DNA of 64,000 nt from Flammeovirga yaeyamensis (GTDB lineage: Bacteria; Bacteroidota; Bacteroidia; Cytophagales; Flammeovirgaceae): contig NZ_CP076133.1 in NCBI RefSeq assembly GCF_018736045.1, forward strand, positions 744,001 through 808,000. The letters run 5' to 3'. Made by a program: the position numbers and the translations under genes. This document shows, in pieces, positions 17,677 through 25,306 of the stretch (positions are counted from its first letter, which is position 1; each line of letters opens with the position of its first letter). Under the pieces are notes generated by a model. It saw only the letters and a program-made list of their open reading frames with translations. It ran no database searches and had not been told where the DNA came from.

Positions 17677-17692
17677 CGGCATCCGTATTGAA
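17677..17692 (+). promoter_or_regulatory. Candidate sigma54 promoter of the redox cluster
   Basis: CGGCATCCGTATTGAA keeps the GG (-24) and TTG (-12) elements in the same register as the match at 14413. The first base and the final C of the consensus are missing, so it is weaker. It lies 137 bases before the ATG at 17829. A 14-base palindrome, ATCAATAAATTGAT, at 17548-17561 could be an activator site. The other 17.4-17.8 kb sequence is AT-rich and shows no gene. Confidence 0.3.
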
Positions 17693-17828
17693 TTAGAATA
17701 ACCAAACATTCTGATAATCATCAAAAACAATAATTACTCAGAATGAATTTAAAGATTGCTATGATTTACTTCTCTCAATCACTAAAAGAAAAATTTAATA
17801 TTCTCTCATTATTATAATACTATTCATC

Positions 17829-18140
17829 ATGGAAAATATCGCAGAAAACAAAGGTCTTATTAATTCATTAATCAATTTCTTTAGTAAGCCTAAATTGGAA
17901 ACTGAAGGCCAAGTGCCAGAAGGGTTTTGCCCGAACTGTTGGGGAAAACAAGAGTACGATAATCAGGTAAGAGAATTAAGAAAGGATAAACAAATCAATA
18001 TCAATAACCATAAAGAAAACTACTCATTCATTAAAGAGTTTATGGTTAACAATCTTGACGGTATTCAGTTGGTAAGAGAAAAAGATAGTCTTACATGTCC
18101 AGTTTGTCTTTTACGTCATGAAGAGAATGAAATAAAATAA
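17829..18140 (+). CDS. Small double-CxxC protein (probable zinc-binding)
   Basis: This 103-residue protein has FCPNCWGKQEYDNQ at about residues 33-46 and TCPVCLLRHEENE at about 88-100. The two CxxC pairs are spaced to make one zinc-ribbon or rubredoxin-like knuckle. The segment between them is helical (SFIKEFMVNNLDGIQLV). Proteins with the CPNCWGKQEYD signature recur in Bacteroidota without known function (from memory, to be verified). It opens the run of redox genes that leads to thioredoxin and a disulfide oxidoreductase, so a metal or thiol role is likely (inference). There is no signal peptide. The start is the ATG in CATCATGG after a TTCTCTC leader. Confidence 0.7.
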   Translation: MENIAENKGLINSLINFFSKPKLETEGQVPEGFCPNCWGKQEYDNQVRELRKDKQININNHKENYSFIKEFMVNNLDGIQLVREKDSLTCPVCLLRHEENEIK

Positions 18141-18225
18141 TTCATTACTTACTCTCTACTATTAGTCATAGTATTTCAATCAAAATAAAATAAAAATAAT
18201 CTCTCAATTCATAAATAATATAATC

Positions 18226-18504
18226 ATGAAAGCTATTTGGAATGGTGTAGTTATCGCCGAAAGTAATCAGACAGTTGAAGTAGAAGGAAACCAATATTTT
18301 CCACCTTCATCAATCAAGAAAGAATATTTTACAGCTACAGATTCAAAATCTACATGTCCTTGGAAGGGCGTTGCATCATATTATTCCTTAAATGTGAATG
18401 GTGAAACGAATTCAAATGCAGCTTGGACGTATAAACGACCAAGCGAAATGGCAAGTGAAATAAAAGATCATGTTGCTTTCTGGAAAGGCGTAGAAATCAA
18501 ATAG
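18226..18504 (+). CDS. DUF427 domain protein
   Basis: This 92-residue protein covers the whole DUF427 family: AIWNGVVIAESNQTVEVEG, YFPPSSIKKEYF, TCPWKGVASYYSL and NSNAAWTYKRPSEMASEIKD, ending HVAFWKGVEI. It resembles the common bacterial forms more closely than the minus-strand paralog at 16924-17211. The family role is not established. The thioredoxin gene starts 43 bases after it, in the same direction, so they share a transcript. Cys in TCPWKG is conserved in the family and might be redox-active (inference). Confidence 0.88.
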   Translation: MKAIWNGVVIAESNQTVEVEGNQYFPPSSIKKEYFTATDSKSTCPWKGVASYYSLNVNGETNSNAAWTYKRPSEMASEIKDHVAFWKGVEIK

Positions 18505-18547
18505 AACACAAATAATAAAAATTACAACAATAAAAAAATAGAAAATT

Positions 18548-18904
18548 ATGTCAGCAAAACATTTAAATATCGAAGAGTTTAAAGATAAAATATTTGATTA
18601 CACAAATAACGAAGAGTGGAACTTTAAAGGGGATAAGCCAGTATTAATCGACTTTTATGCAGAGTGGTGTGGCCCTTGTAAAATGATAGCGCCAACAGTA
18701 GATGAGTTGGCCGAAGAATATGATGGTAAAGTAGATATCTATAAAGTAAATACCGAGGTGGAGCAGGAATTATCTGCAATGTTTGGTATTCGAAGTATCC
18801 CATCTTTATTATTTATCCCGAAAGAAGGCACACCAAAAATGCAAAAAGGGGCTTTACAGAAAAATGATTTTGTGAAAGCTTTTGAAGCAGAATTCGGCGT
18901 ATAA
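18548..18904 (+). CDS. trxA: Thioredoxin
   Basis: This 118-residue thioredoxin has the active site WCGPCK (cysteines 41 and 44), preceded by VLIDFYAEW and followed by VDIYKVNTEVEQELSAMFGI and RSIPSLLFIPK with the cis-proline. It reduces protein disulfides in the cytoplasm. The usual partner is thioredoxin reductase. Here the next gene, 67 bases on, encodes a different pyridine-nucleotide disulfide oxidoreductase, so this thioredoxin may serve a dedicated branch rather than general reduction (inference). The N-terminal extension of about 20 residues compared with E. coli thioredoxin is usual for Bacteroidota paralogs. The housekeeping copy is probably elsewhere. Confidence 0.92.
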   Translation: MSAKHLNIEEFKDKIFDYTNNEEWNFKGDKPVLIDFYAEWCGPCKMIAPTVDELAEEYDGKVDIYKVNTEVEQELSAMFGIRSIPSLLFIPKEGTPKMQKGALQKNDFVKAFEAEFGV

Positions 18905-18971
18905 TTCACTCATAAAAAGAGCTATTTATAAAATAGCTCTCTCCTCTCTATAATTAATTGAACTCTTGAAA

Positions 18972-20333
18972 ATGAAAAACAAATTTGATTTAATCGTTAT
19001 TGGTGCTGGTTCAGCAGGAACAAGTGTAGCTAGATCATGTGCTGCAGAAGGTTGGAAAGTGGGTATTGTAGAAGAATTAAAATATGGTGGTACTTGTATG
19101 TTACGTGGTTGTGATCCAAAGAAAATGTTCTTGGCTGTAACCGAAGGTATTGATGCCATCGAAAGAATGTCAGACAAAGGCTTAACTACAATAGAACCTA
19201 CTGTGAATTGGAAAAAAATGAGTGAATTTAAAAATTCATTTATAGAACCCATGCCTGAAAGAGTAGAAAACTCTCTAAAAAGATTAGGTATTGAAGAATT
19301 TCACGGTAAAGCCAGGTTTAACGATGATGGAAGTTTACAAGTGGGAGATGATGTATTGGAAAGCGAATATTTCCATATCGCTACTGGAGCCTCTCCAATT
19401 CAATTAGGGATCGAAGGCGAGGAACATGTGAAAACAAGTACTGATTTTCTAGACCTAAATAACACACCGGAACGAATAGTTTTTATTGGTGGAGGTTTTA
19501 TTTCTTTTGAGTTTGCACAAATTTCTAAAAGAGGGGGGGCCGATCAGGTGACTATACTACAAAGAGGAGAAAAAGTGTTGAATCAGTTTGATGCTGATTT
19601 AGTGGATATGCAAGTGGAGAAAAGTAGAGAAATGGGTATCGACATTCAATTGAATAGTGTTATCCAAAAAATAGAAAAGAAGGAACATGAATACACAATT
19701 ACATATAATTCACCTAATGGATTAAGTCATGTGGTTTGTGATTTAATTATTCATGGTGCAGGAAGAGGTGCCAATATCCAAGATCTTAATTTAGAAGCCA
19801 TTAATGTTGCCACAACAAGAAAAGGTGTGGTAGTAAATGAGTTTCAAAGAAGTATTTCAAATCCAAAAGTATTTTCGGCAGGGGATGCTGCAGATACCTC
19901 TAAACCAAATTTAACTCCGGTAGCAGGTATTGAGGCTAAAATTGTAGCTAAAAACTTAATTGCAAAGGAGGATAAGTATAAAACCACCTATCCAGCTATT
20001 CCAAGTGTTGTCTACACTTTACCACCTATAGCTAAAGTTGGTTTAACGGAGAAAGATGTAGAACAAAGAAAAGATGAGGTAAAGGTAAAGTTTAAAAAGA
20101 CTCACCAATGGTATTCTTCTGTTAGAGTTAACGAAAAATATTCTGCCTTTAAAACAATTGTGGATAAGAAAACCAATAAAATTTTAGGTGCTCATTTATT
20201 AGGACCAGGAGCAGAAGAACAAGTGAATGTGATTACTATGGCGATTAATCAAGGATTAACTGTTGAAGAGTTGAAAGCCATTGTATTTGCTTATCCTAGT
20301 TATTCATCAGACATAAAATACATGTTTGATTAA
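18972..20333 (+). CDS. NAD(P)/FAD-dependent disulfide oxidoreductase-like protein
   Basis: I chose the ATG at 18972. An upstream TTG at 18966 adds two residues. The protein has 453 residues. The FAD dinucleotide motif is VIGAGSAGTSVARS, the redox pair is GGTCMLRGCDPKK (cysteines 42 and 47), the NAD(P) motif is IGGGFISFEFAQI, and FSAGDAADTS is the second FAD-binding segment. It has the fold of glutathione, mycothione and dihydrolipoyl reductases. Its C-terminus reads FAYPSYSSDIKYMF, where class members normally have HPTxxE, so the proton-relay His-Glu pair is absent. The redox partner is therefore uncertain. The adjacent thioredoxin is an obvious candidate to test. It lies in the redox run 17829-22133. 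Confidence 0.85.
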   Translation: MKNKFDLIVIGAGSAGTSVARSCAAEGWKVGIVEELKYGGTCMLRGCDPKKMFLAVTEGIDAIERMSDKGLTTIEPTVNWKKMSEFKNSFIEPMPERVENSLKRLGIEEFHGKARFNDDGSLQVGDDVLESEYFHIATGASPIQLGIEGEEHVKTSTDFLDLNNTPERIVFIGGGFISFEFAQISKRGGADQVTILQRGEKVLNQFDADLVDMQVEKSREMGIDIQLNSVIQKIEKKEHEYTITYNSPNGLSHVVCDLIIHGAGRGANIQDLNLEAINVATTRKGVVVNEFQRSISNPKVFSAGDAADTSKPNLTPVAGIEAKIVAKNLIAKEDKYKTTYPAIPSVVYTLPPIAKVGLTEKDVEQRKDEVKVKFKKTHQWYSSVRVNEKYSAFKTIVDKKTNKILGAHLLGPGAEEQVNVITMAINQGLTVEELKAIVFAYPSYSSDIKYMFD

Positions 20334-20435
20334 GCTAAGATTATAAAAGTGTTTCAAACTTAATTAGTCAACAATCATTTCAATTAACAAACCACTATTA
20401 TCATATTTAATTCTCTCACTATTTAATCAATCAAA

Positions 20436-21149
20436 ATGCAAGTTTCTCACAAAATTGATGCTATAAAGTTATCGGAAGAACTGTTAGAAGCAGTTAGAAA
20501 AAAGAAACCAACATTTATTGTTGAATCTGTTCTTAAAAATATAGAGTTAGAAGAACTGAAGTTACAGTTGTATAATGATAGAAGACGTAAAGCCTTCTGG
20601 ATTAATATTTACAATGCTTATTATCAAATTCACATTGAAGATTATAAGCATGAAAAACTTATGATTTTCTCAAAACGAATAATTGAAATTGCTAATCATA
20701 AATTCAGCTTAGATGATATAGAACATGGAATCCTTAGAAAACTAAATTTCAAATATGGGTTAGGTTACGTTCCTCTTCTTTTTGCTGATAAAGTAATTAA
20801 AGAGTTGGCAGTAGAAAAATTAGATTATCGTATTCATTTTGCATTGAATTGTGGAGCAAAAAGTTGTCCACCAATATAGTTTTACGATCCCATAGAAATT
20901 GATACTCAATTGGAAATGGCGATGATCTCATTCTTGGAACAAGAAACAAACTTTGATAATAAAAACAAGAGAGTAAATGTAACAAGATTGTTTTTATGGT
21001 TCCTTGGAGATTTTGGAGGAATAAAAGGAGTCAAAAAAATTATAGAAGAAAAACTCAATATAGATATAAGTGGATTTGGCATAAAGTTCAAATCTTACCA
21101 TTGGGATGAAAAGCTGCTAAATTTTCATCCTCAATTACAAATTGCTTAA
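20436..21149 (+). pseudogene. DUF547 gene interrupted by an amber stop
   Basis: The frame starts at 20436 and matches DUF547: RKAFWINIYNAYYQIHI, FSLDDIEHGILR, IHFALNCGAKSCPPI. A TAG follows at 20877-20879, immediately after the conserved CPP motif. The identical frame then continues FYDPIEIDTQLEMAMISFLE through VTRLFLWFLGDFGGIKG to a TAA at 21149, completing a normal DUF547 length of about 237 codons. No frame change is needed. A single CAG-to-TAG change would explain it. The function is therefore probably lost, unless the stop is suppressed or is a sequencing error. The spacing to both neighbours is operon-like. Confidence 0.82.
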
Positions 21150-21182
21150 TAAATACAACAACTCTCTTACTACAAAAAGAAA

Positions 21183-22133
21183 ATGAAAAAAATCAATTTT
21201 ATCGGTTTAGGAACGGCTGCGATTGGACGCCCTCAATATATTAATGTTAGACAAGAAAACACTAAAGAAGTTTCGTTAGCTGAGTTTAAGAATAACGGTT
21301 ACCATGTTCTTGAAGAAGCATATAAAAATGGAGTACGTTACTTTGATACCGCTCCAGGTTACGGATTGGCAGAACAATTAGTGATGGAATGGTTATACTC
21401 TAAAGGATATAATGATGTTGAAATCGCTTCAAAATGGGGGTACACTTATACAGCGAACTTTGATCCCAATGCAATTTCTCATGAGGTAAAAGATCATAGT
21501 TTAAATAAATTGAAGGAGCAATGGAAATACACACAAAAACTACTTCCTGCATTATCTACCTACCAAATACATTCAGCTACTTTCGAATCAGGGGTACTAG
21601 AAAACACTGAAGTATTTGATTATTTAGGGAAGCTGAAACAAGAAAAAGGATTAAAGATTGGGTTGACTTCTAGCGGTTCTAATCAAAAACAAATTATAGA
21701 AAGTGCTTTAGAGATCGAACGTAATGGAAGCCAACTATTTGATGCTTTCCAAGTAACATATAACATTCTAGATCAAAGTATTTTAGAGTTAAAAGAAAAG
21801 TTGGGTAGCAAAAGAATTATCGTTAAAGAGGCTTTAGCGAATGGTCGAGTATTTCCTAACGAACACTTTCCTGAATATCAAAAACTATATCAAGAACTTA
21901 CTAAGTTAGCAGCAAAATATAATGTTGGAATAGATGCTATTGCTCTACGTTTTGTAATTGATACATTAACTCCATTCAAAGTATTAAGCGGAGCTTCAGA
22001 AAAGAAACATATTAAAGAAAACCTTTTAGCCGAAAGTTTTCAGCTAGAAAAAGAAGAATTGGATCGTTTAAAAAGTTTTTCTTCCACTCCAGAAGAATAT
22101 TGGGGTGAACGTAAACAGTTGGCTTGGAACTAA
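21183..22133 (+). CDS. Aldo/keto reductase
   Basis: This 316-residue AKR-superfamily protein has the catalytic residues in recognisable motifs: FDTAPGYGLAEQL (Asp and Tyr), VEIASKWGY (Lys) and LSTYQIHSATF (His). The late NADPH-binding part is KVLSGASEKKHIKENL. Enzymes of this family reduce carbonyls with NAD(P)H in the cytoplasm. It starts 33 bases after the DUF547 frame and is the last gene of the redox run, before a long hairpin at 22195. The substrate is not predictable. Aldehyde detoxification would fit the thiol-rich neighbourhood (inference). The ACTCTCTT leader element matches the one before other genes in the run. Confidence 0.88.
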   Translation: MKKINFIGLGTAAIGRPQYINVRQENTKEVSLAEFKNNGYHVLEEAYKNGVRYFDTAPGYGLAEQLVMEWLYSKGYNDVEIASKWGYTYTANFDPNAISHEVKDHSLNKLKEQWKYTQKLLPALSTYQIHSATFESGVLENTEVFDYLGKLKQEKGLKIGLTSSGSNQKQIIESALEIERNGSQLFDAFQVTYNILDQSILELKEKLGSKRIIVKEALANGRVFPNEHFPEYQKLYQELTKLAAKYNVGIDAIALRFVIDTLTPFKVLSGASEKKHIKENLLAESFQLEKEELDRLKSFSSTPEEYWGERKQLAWN

Positions 22134-22194
22134 TTAAAATCAAAAAAGTATTCCTTTTCCAATTGAATTTTCATCTATTTATAATGATAAAATA

Positions 22195-22243
22195 AATAAG
22201 TCACTTTCCATATCACCCTTCTTTTTATGGAAAGTGACTTATT
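22195..22243 (+). terminator. Long hairpin after the aldo/keto reductase gene
   Basis: AATAAGTCACTTTCCAT is repeated perfectly inverted (17 bp) around a 15-base loop containing CCCTTCTTTTT. There is no clean T tract after it. It separates the redox run from the sigma54 activator gene and probably ends the upstream transcript. Confidence 0.6.
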
Positions 22244-22323
22244 ATGCGAATTGTTTTAAGTAAATATGATGATATGTTGTTATATTTGAATTTATTCACT
22301 TATTACAATTACTATAATTTAAA

Positions 22324-24243
22324 ATGCCTCAAAAAGTAGTTTGGGATCAAAAATGGTCAGAAGTAGCATTAAATTCTGCTATGGATATCATTTTTTGGGT
22401 TAATGAAGACGGGTATATTGATAAATGCAATGATTCTTTCCTGGAAATATGTGGTTATAAGAATGAAGAATTAGGGAAAGTTTCCATTTTAGATATTGAT
22501 GAAAATCTATCCAAAAGAGATTGGAAAAGGATATGGAGTGACCTTAAAACAAACAATACGATCAGCCATGAAACCACTATCATCAACAAAAAGAACGAAT
22601 ATCTTGATGTTGAAATGAGTTTTACCGGGGTAAGTATAGGAACGGGTATTATTTGTTTTATAACATGCCACGACATCACTGAGATTGTTCAATTAAGACA
22701 ACAACTAGATGAAGCACTTAAGGTGATTGATGAAATCAATGTAAAAACGGGCAATGATAATGTATCAGAAGATTCTTCTTTAGAAAAAAAGGCATTATTA
22801 GAACAATTACAAAAACTTCAGAAGCATCATGAGTCCATTCTTCAGTCAGCAGGTGAAGGTATTTATGGATTAGATACTATGGGAAGGACTACTTTTGCTA
22901 ACGAGGCGGCAGTAAAATTGGTAGGCTACTCTCTTGAGGAGATGATTGATGTCTCTCAACACGATTTAATCCATCATACAAAACCGGACGGTTCTCATTA
23001 CCCAAGACACACGTGTAATATTTATGCGTCATTTAAAGATGGGAAAGTACACCATAGTGACGATGAGGTTTTTTGGCGTAAAGACGGTTCATCATTCCCT
23101 GTTGAATATGTGAGTACTCCACTCTACGATAACAATGATAAATTGATTGGGGCAGTGGTGACTTTTAAAGATATAACACATAGAAAGGAGACGGAAAGAG
23201 CGTTAAAACAAACGAATGATGATCTAAAAATGGCTCTTCAAGAGGTGGAAGAGTTAAAGAGCAAGTTGGAAGAAGAAAACGAATATCTTCAGAACGAAAT
23301 CAATCTAAATAATAAATTTGAGGAACTAATTAGTACAAGTAAGGTCTTCAAAGAAAATGTTTTTACTAAAATTGATCAGGTGGCCAATACCAATGCGACA
23401 GTTTTAGTTTTAGGGGAGTCAGGCACAGGAAAAGAACTTATTGCAAGAGCAATTCACAATCATAGCGATAGAAAGAATAAGCCTTTGATTAAAGTGAACT
23501 GTACAGCCCTACCTGCCAACTTAATTGAGAGTGAATTATTCGGACACGAAAAAGGGGCTTTTACAGGAGCAATTTCTAGAAAAGCCGGTAGGTTCGAAAT
23601 GGCAGATGGAGGTACACTTTTCTTGGATGAATTTGGTGAGATATCATTAGATCTTCAGGTTAAATTATTGAGGGTTTTACAGGAAGGTGAAATCGAAAGA
23701 ATTGGTGGAACAGAAACGATAAAGATTGATGTTAGAATTATTGCAGCAACCAACGTCAATTTGGAGAAAGCGGTAAAAGATAAAAAGTTTAGAGAAGATC
23801 TTTATTATAGGGTAAATGTCTTTCCAATTCATGTCCCTCCATTAAATGCAAGGAAAGATGATATTCCTTTGTTAGTCAATCATTTTTTGAAAAGATTTAA
23901 TAATCAGTTTAGCAAAAACATAGATAACATTTCTGTTGGTGCTATGAAAAAATTGACAACCTACAATTGGCCTGGAAATGTGAGAGAACTACAAAATGTT
24001 ATTGAAAGAGCCGTAATTATATCTAATGGTAAAAGATTGGATATTAAAGGGCTTAAAGACAGTAAGACAATAGAAGATGATGGTATTTTAACTTTATCTG
24101 AAAACGAAAAGAAACATATTCTAAAGGTATTGAAAATGACCAATTGGCGTATTAGTGGTGATAAAGGTGCTGCGAGAATATTGGATATTAATCGTACGAC
24201 TTTAGAAGCAAGAATGAAGAAATTAGGTATTAAAAGACCATAA
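22324..24243 (+). CDS. PAS-PAS-AAA+ sigma54-dependent activator
   Basis: The protein has 639 residues. PAS domain 1 spans about 12-130 ([20 protein letters not shown]) and PAS domain 2 about 170-295 ([20 protein letters not shown]), then a coiled coil to about 330. The sigma54 AAA+ domain spans about 340-570 with Walker [18 protein letters not shown], the sigma54-contact loop GAFTGA, Walker [12 protein letters not shown] and the arginine-finger region [18 protein letters not shown] Fis-type HTH is at about 595-639 ([20 protein letters not shown]). It activates RNA polymerase-sigma54 at GG-N10-GC promoters in response to a PAS-sensed signal, possibly redox or a small ligand. No response-receiver domain is present. 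Two candidate sigma54 promoters at 14413 and 17677 point to the neighbouring operons as targets (inference). Confidence 0.93.
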   Translation: MPQKVVWDQKWSEVALNSAMDIIFWVNEDGYIDKCNDSFLEICGYKNEELGKVSILDIDENLSKRDWKRIWSDLKTNNTISHETTIINKKNEYLDVEMSFTGVSIGTGIICFITCHDITEIVQLRQQLDEALKVIDEINVKTGNDNVSEDSSLEKKALLEQLQKLQKHHESILQSAGEGIYGLDTMGRTTFANEAAVKLVGYSLEEMIDVSQHDLIHHTKPDGSHYPRHTCNIYASFKDGKVHHSDDEVFWRKDGSSFPVEYVSTPLYDNNDKLIGAVVTFKDITHRKETERALKQTNDDLKMALQEVEELKSKLEEENEYLQNEINLNNKFEELISTSKVFKENVFTKIDQVANTNATVLVLGESGTGKELIARAIHNHSDRKNKPLIKVNCTALPANLIESELFGHEKGAFTGAISRKAGRFEMADGGTLFLDEFGEISLDLQVKLLRVLQEGEIERIGGTETIKIDVRIIAATNVNLEKAVKDKKFREDLYYRVNVFPIHVPPLNARKDDIPLLVNHFLKRFNNQFSKNIDNISVGAMKKLTTYNWPGNVRELQNVIERAVIISNGKRLDIKGLKDSKTIEDDGILTLSENEKKHILKVLKMTNWRISGDKGAARILDINRTTLEARMKKLGIKRP

Positions 24244-24249
24244 GGTTGA

Positions 24250-24276
24250 GGGTTCCATTGTGGACCCTTTTTTATT
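24250..24276 (+). terminator. Terminator of the sigma54 activator gene
   Basis: GGGTTCCA-TTG-TGGACCC is followed by TTTTTTATT, 7 bases after the stop codon. It overlaps the end of the convergent methyltransferase gene. Confidence 0.75.
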
Positions 24277-25216
24277 ACTTTTCACACACCCACACATTCC
24301 TCGTAAACTTCACTTTACCTACTTTATCCACCGTACTAAAATCGACCAACTTTAAACCGTATTTATCAATTACTTCTTTGATGTCGGCAATAGAAACGAT
24401 GACTAAACGTTTGGCAATTTTTGAAGCAGATGCGATGATATTCTCCATGATTTCATCCGTAGAAGCCGAATATAAATTATAAGGAAGATCAATTATAGCG
24501 GCATCATATTGTTGGTCTAAATCTTTGATATCAGAATGATACACCTCTGCTTTATAACCATAGTGGTCTAAATTTTTTAGAGTATGATGATAGGATTTTA
24601 TATTGATATCACATCCTTCAATAGTATATCCACCATAACAACCTTCCAACATCACGGTGCCAACACCACAACAGGTATCGATTAGTCTTTTTGATTTATC
24701 ACCAAAAGAAGCAATGTTCACCAACGTTTTAGCGGTGTTCATACTTAAGGAATTACTGAAGGAACAAGGCTTATTATTGTGTTGTTGCCACTCAGCGTCA
24801 TCACGTACAGATTTTCCGAAATAATAGACGCCACTCTGATAAAACAAAGCATAAGTGATTGTTGGGTGATAATAATCTGGCTCACCAGAAATGATGTAAC
24901 CAATATCTCTCAGCTTATCCAAACGAGGACGATATTCAATATCATCTCCTTTTAATTTGATGTATTCCAATTTAAATCCTTCTACATGGATTTTTTTTGA
25001 CTTAATTAATAAAAGGAGCTCATCATAATCGGAAGAGGCAATTAGTATTTCCACTCGCTTTTTGATAAAAGCACTATGATCAGGTTCAAATTCTATATCC
25101 GAGAAAAAGTGGTTTCCCTCCAACTCTTGATTGAAAAGAAGTTTCGTTTCTAAACGACATAATTGTGTCTCATTAGAATTGTACTTAATAAGATATAAAA
25201 ACTGCTCTGATTGCAT
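24275..25216 (-). CDS. TRM11-like SAM-dependent methyltransferase
   Basis: This 313-residue protein has an N-terminal part of the THUMP/TRM11 type that is not clearly conserved, then a Rossmann methyltransferase domain. The SAM-binding motif is DTCCGVGTVMLEGCYGG, followed by IEGCDINIKSYHHTLKNL, and the catalytic-type motif is AIIDLPYNLYS (the D-P-P-Y variant). Proteins like this methylate guanosine in tRNA (TRM11) or act on other RNA or DNA. The bacterial forms are mostly uncharacterised. It lies downstream of the sulfatase gene but is separated from it by a terminator, so it is probably transcribed on its own. The target is unknown. Confidence 0.8.
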   Translation of the reverse strand: MQSEQFLYLIKYNSNETQLCRLETKLLFNQELEGNHFFSDIEFEPDHSAFIKKRVEILIASSDYDELLLLIKSKKIHVEGFKLEYIKLKGDDIEYRPRLDKLRDIGYIISGEPDYYHPTITYALFYQSGVYYFGKSVRDDAEWQQHNNKPCSFSNSLSMNTAKTLVNIASFGDKSKRLIDTCCGVGTVMLEGCYGGYTIEGCDINIKSYHHTLKNLDHYGYKAEVYHSDIKDLDQQYDAAIIDLPYNLYSASTDEIMENIIASASKIAKRLVIVSIADIKEVIDKYGLKLVDFSTVDKVGKVKFTRNVWVCEK

Positions 25217-25230
25217 AAGGTTCTACTATA

Positions 25231-25269
25231 AATAAAAAGGCACTGTTTGCTACAAATACAAACAGCGCC
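25231..25269 (-). terminator. Terminator of the sulfatase gene
   Basis: On the minus strand, GGCGCTGTTTG pairs with CAAACAGTGCC around a 9-base loop and is followed by TTTTTATTT. One mismatch lies inside the stem. Confidence 0.75.
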
Positions 25270-25306
25270 CAAAGTTACTATTTATGTTTTAAATAGCAGG
25301 AATTTA

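Noticed and set aside
22195-22243. Riboswitch before the sigma54 activator gene
   Set aside because: The element is a single long hairpin with no multi-helix core and fits a transcript end better.
22250-22290. Full Bacteroidota promoter before the sigma54 activator gene
   Set aside because: A TAtaTTTG box is at 22281-22288 but no TTTG lies at the required distance upstream.
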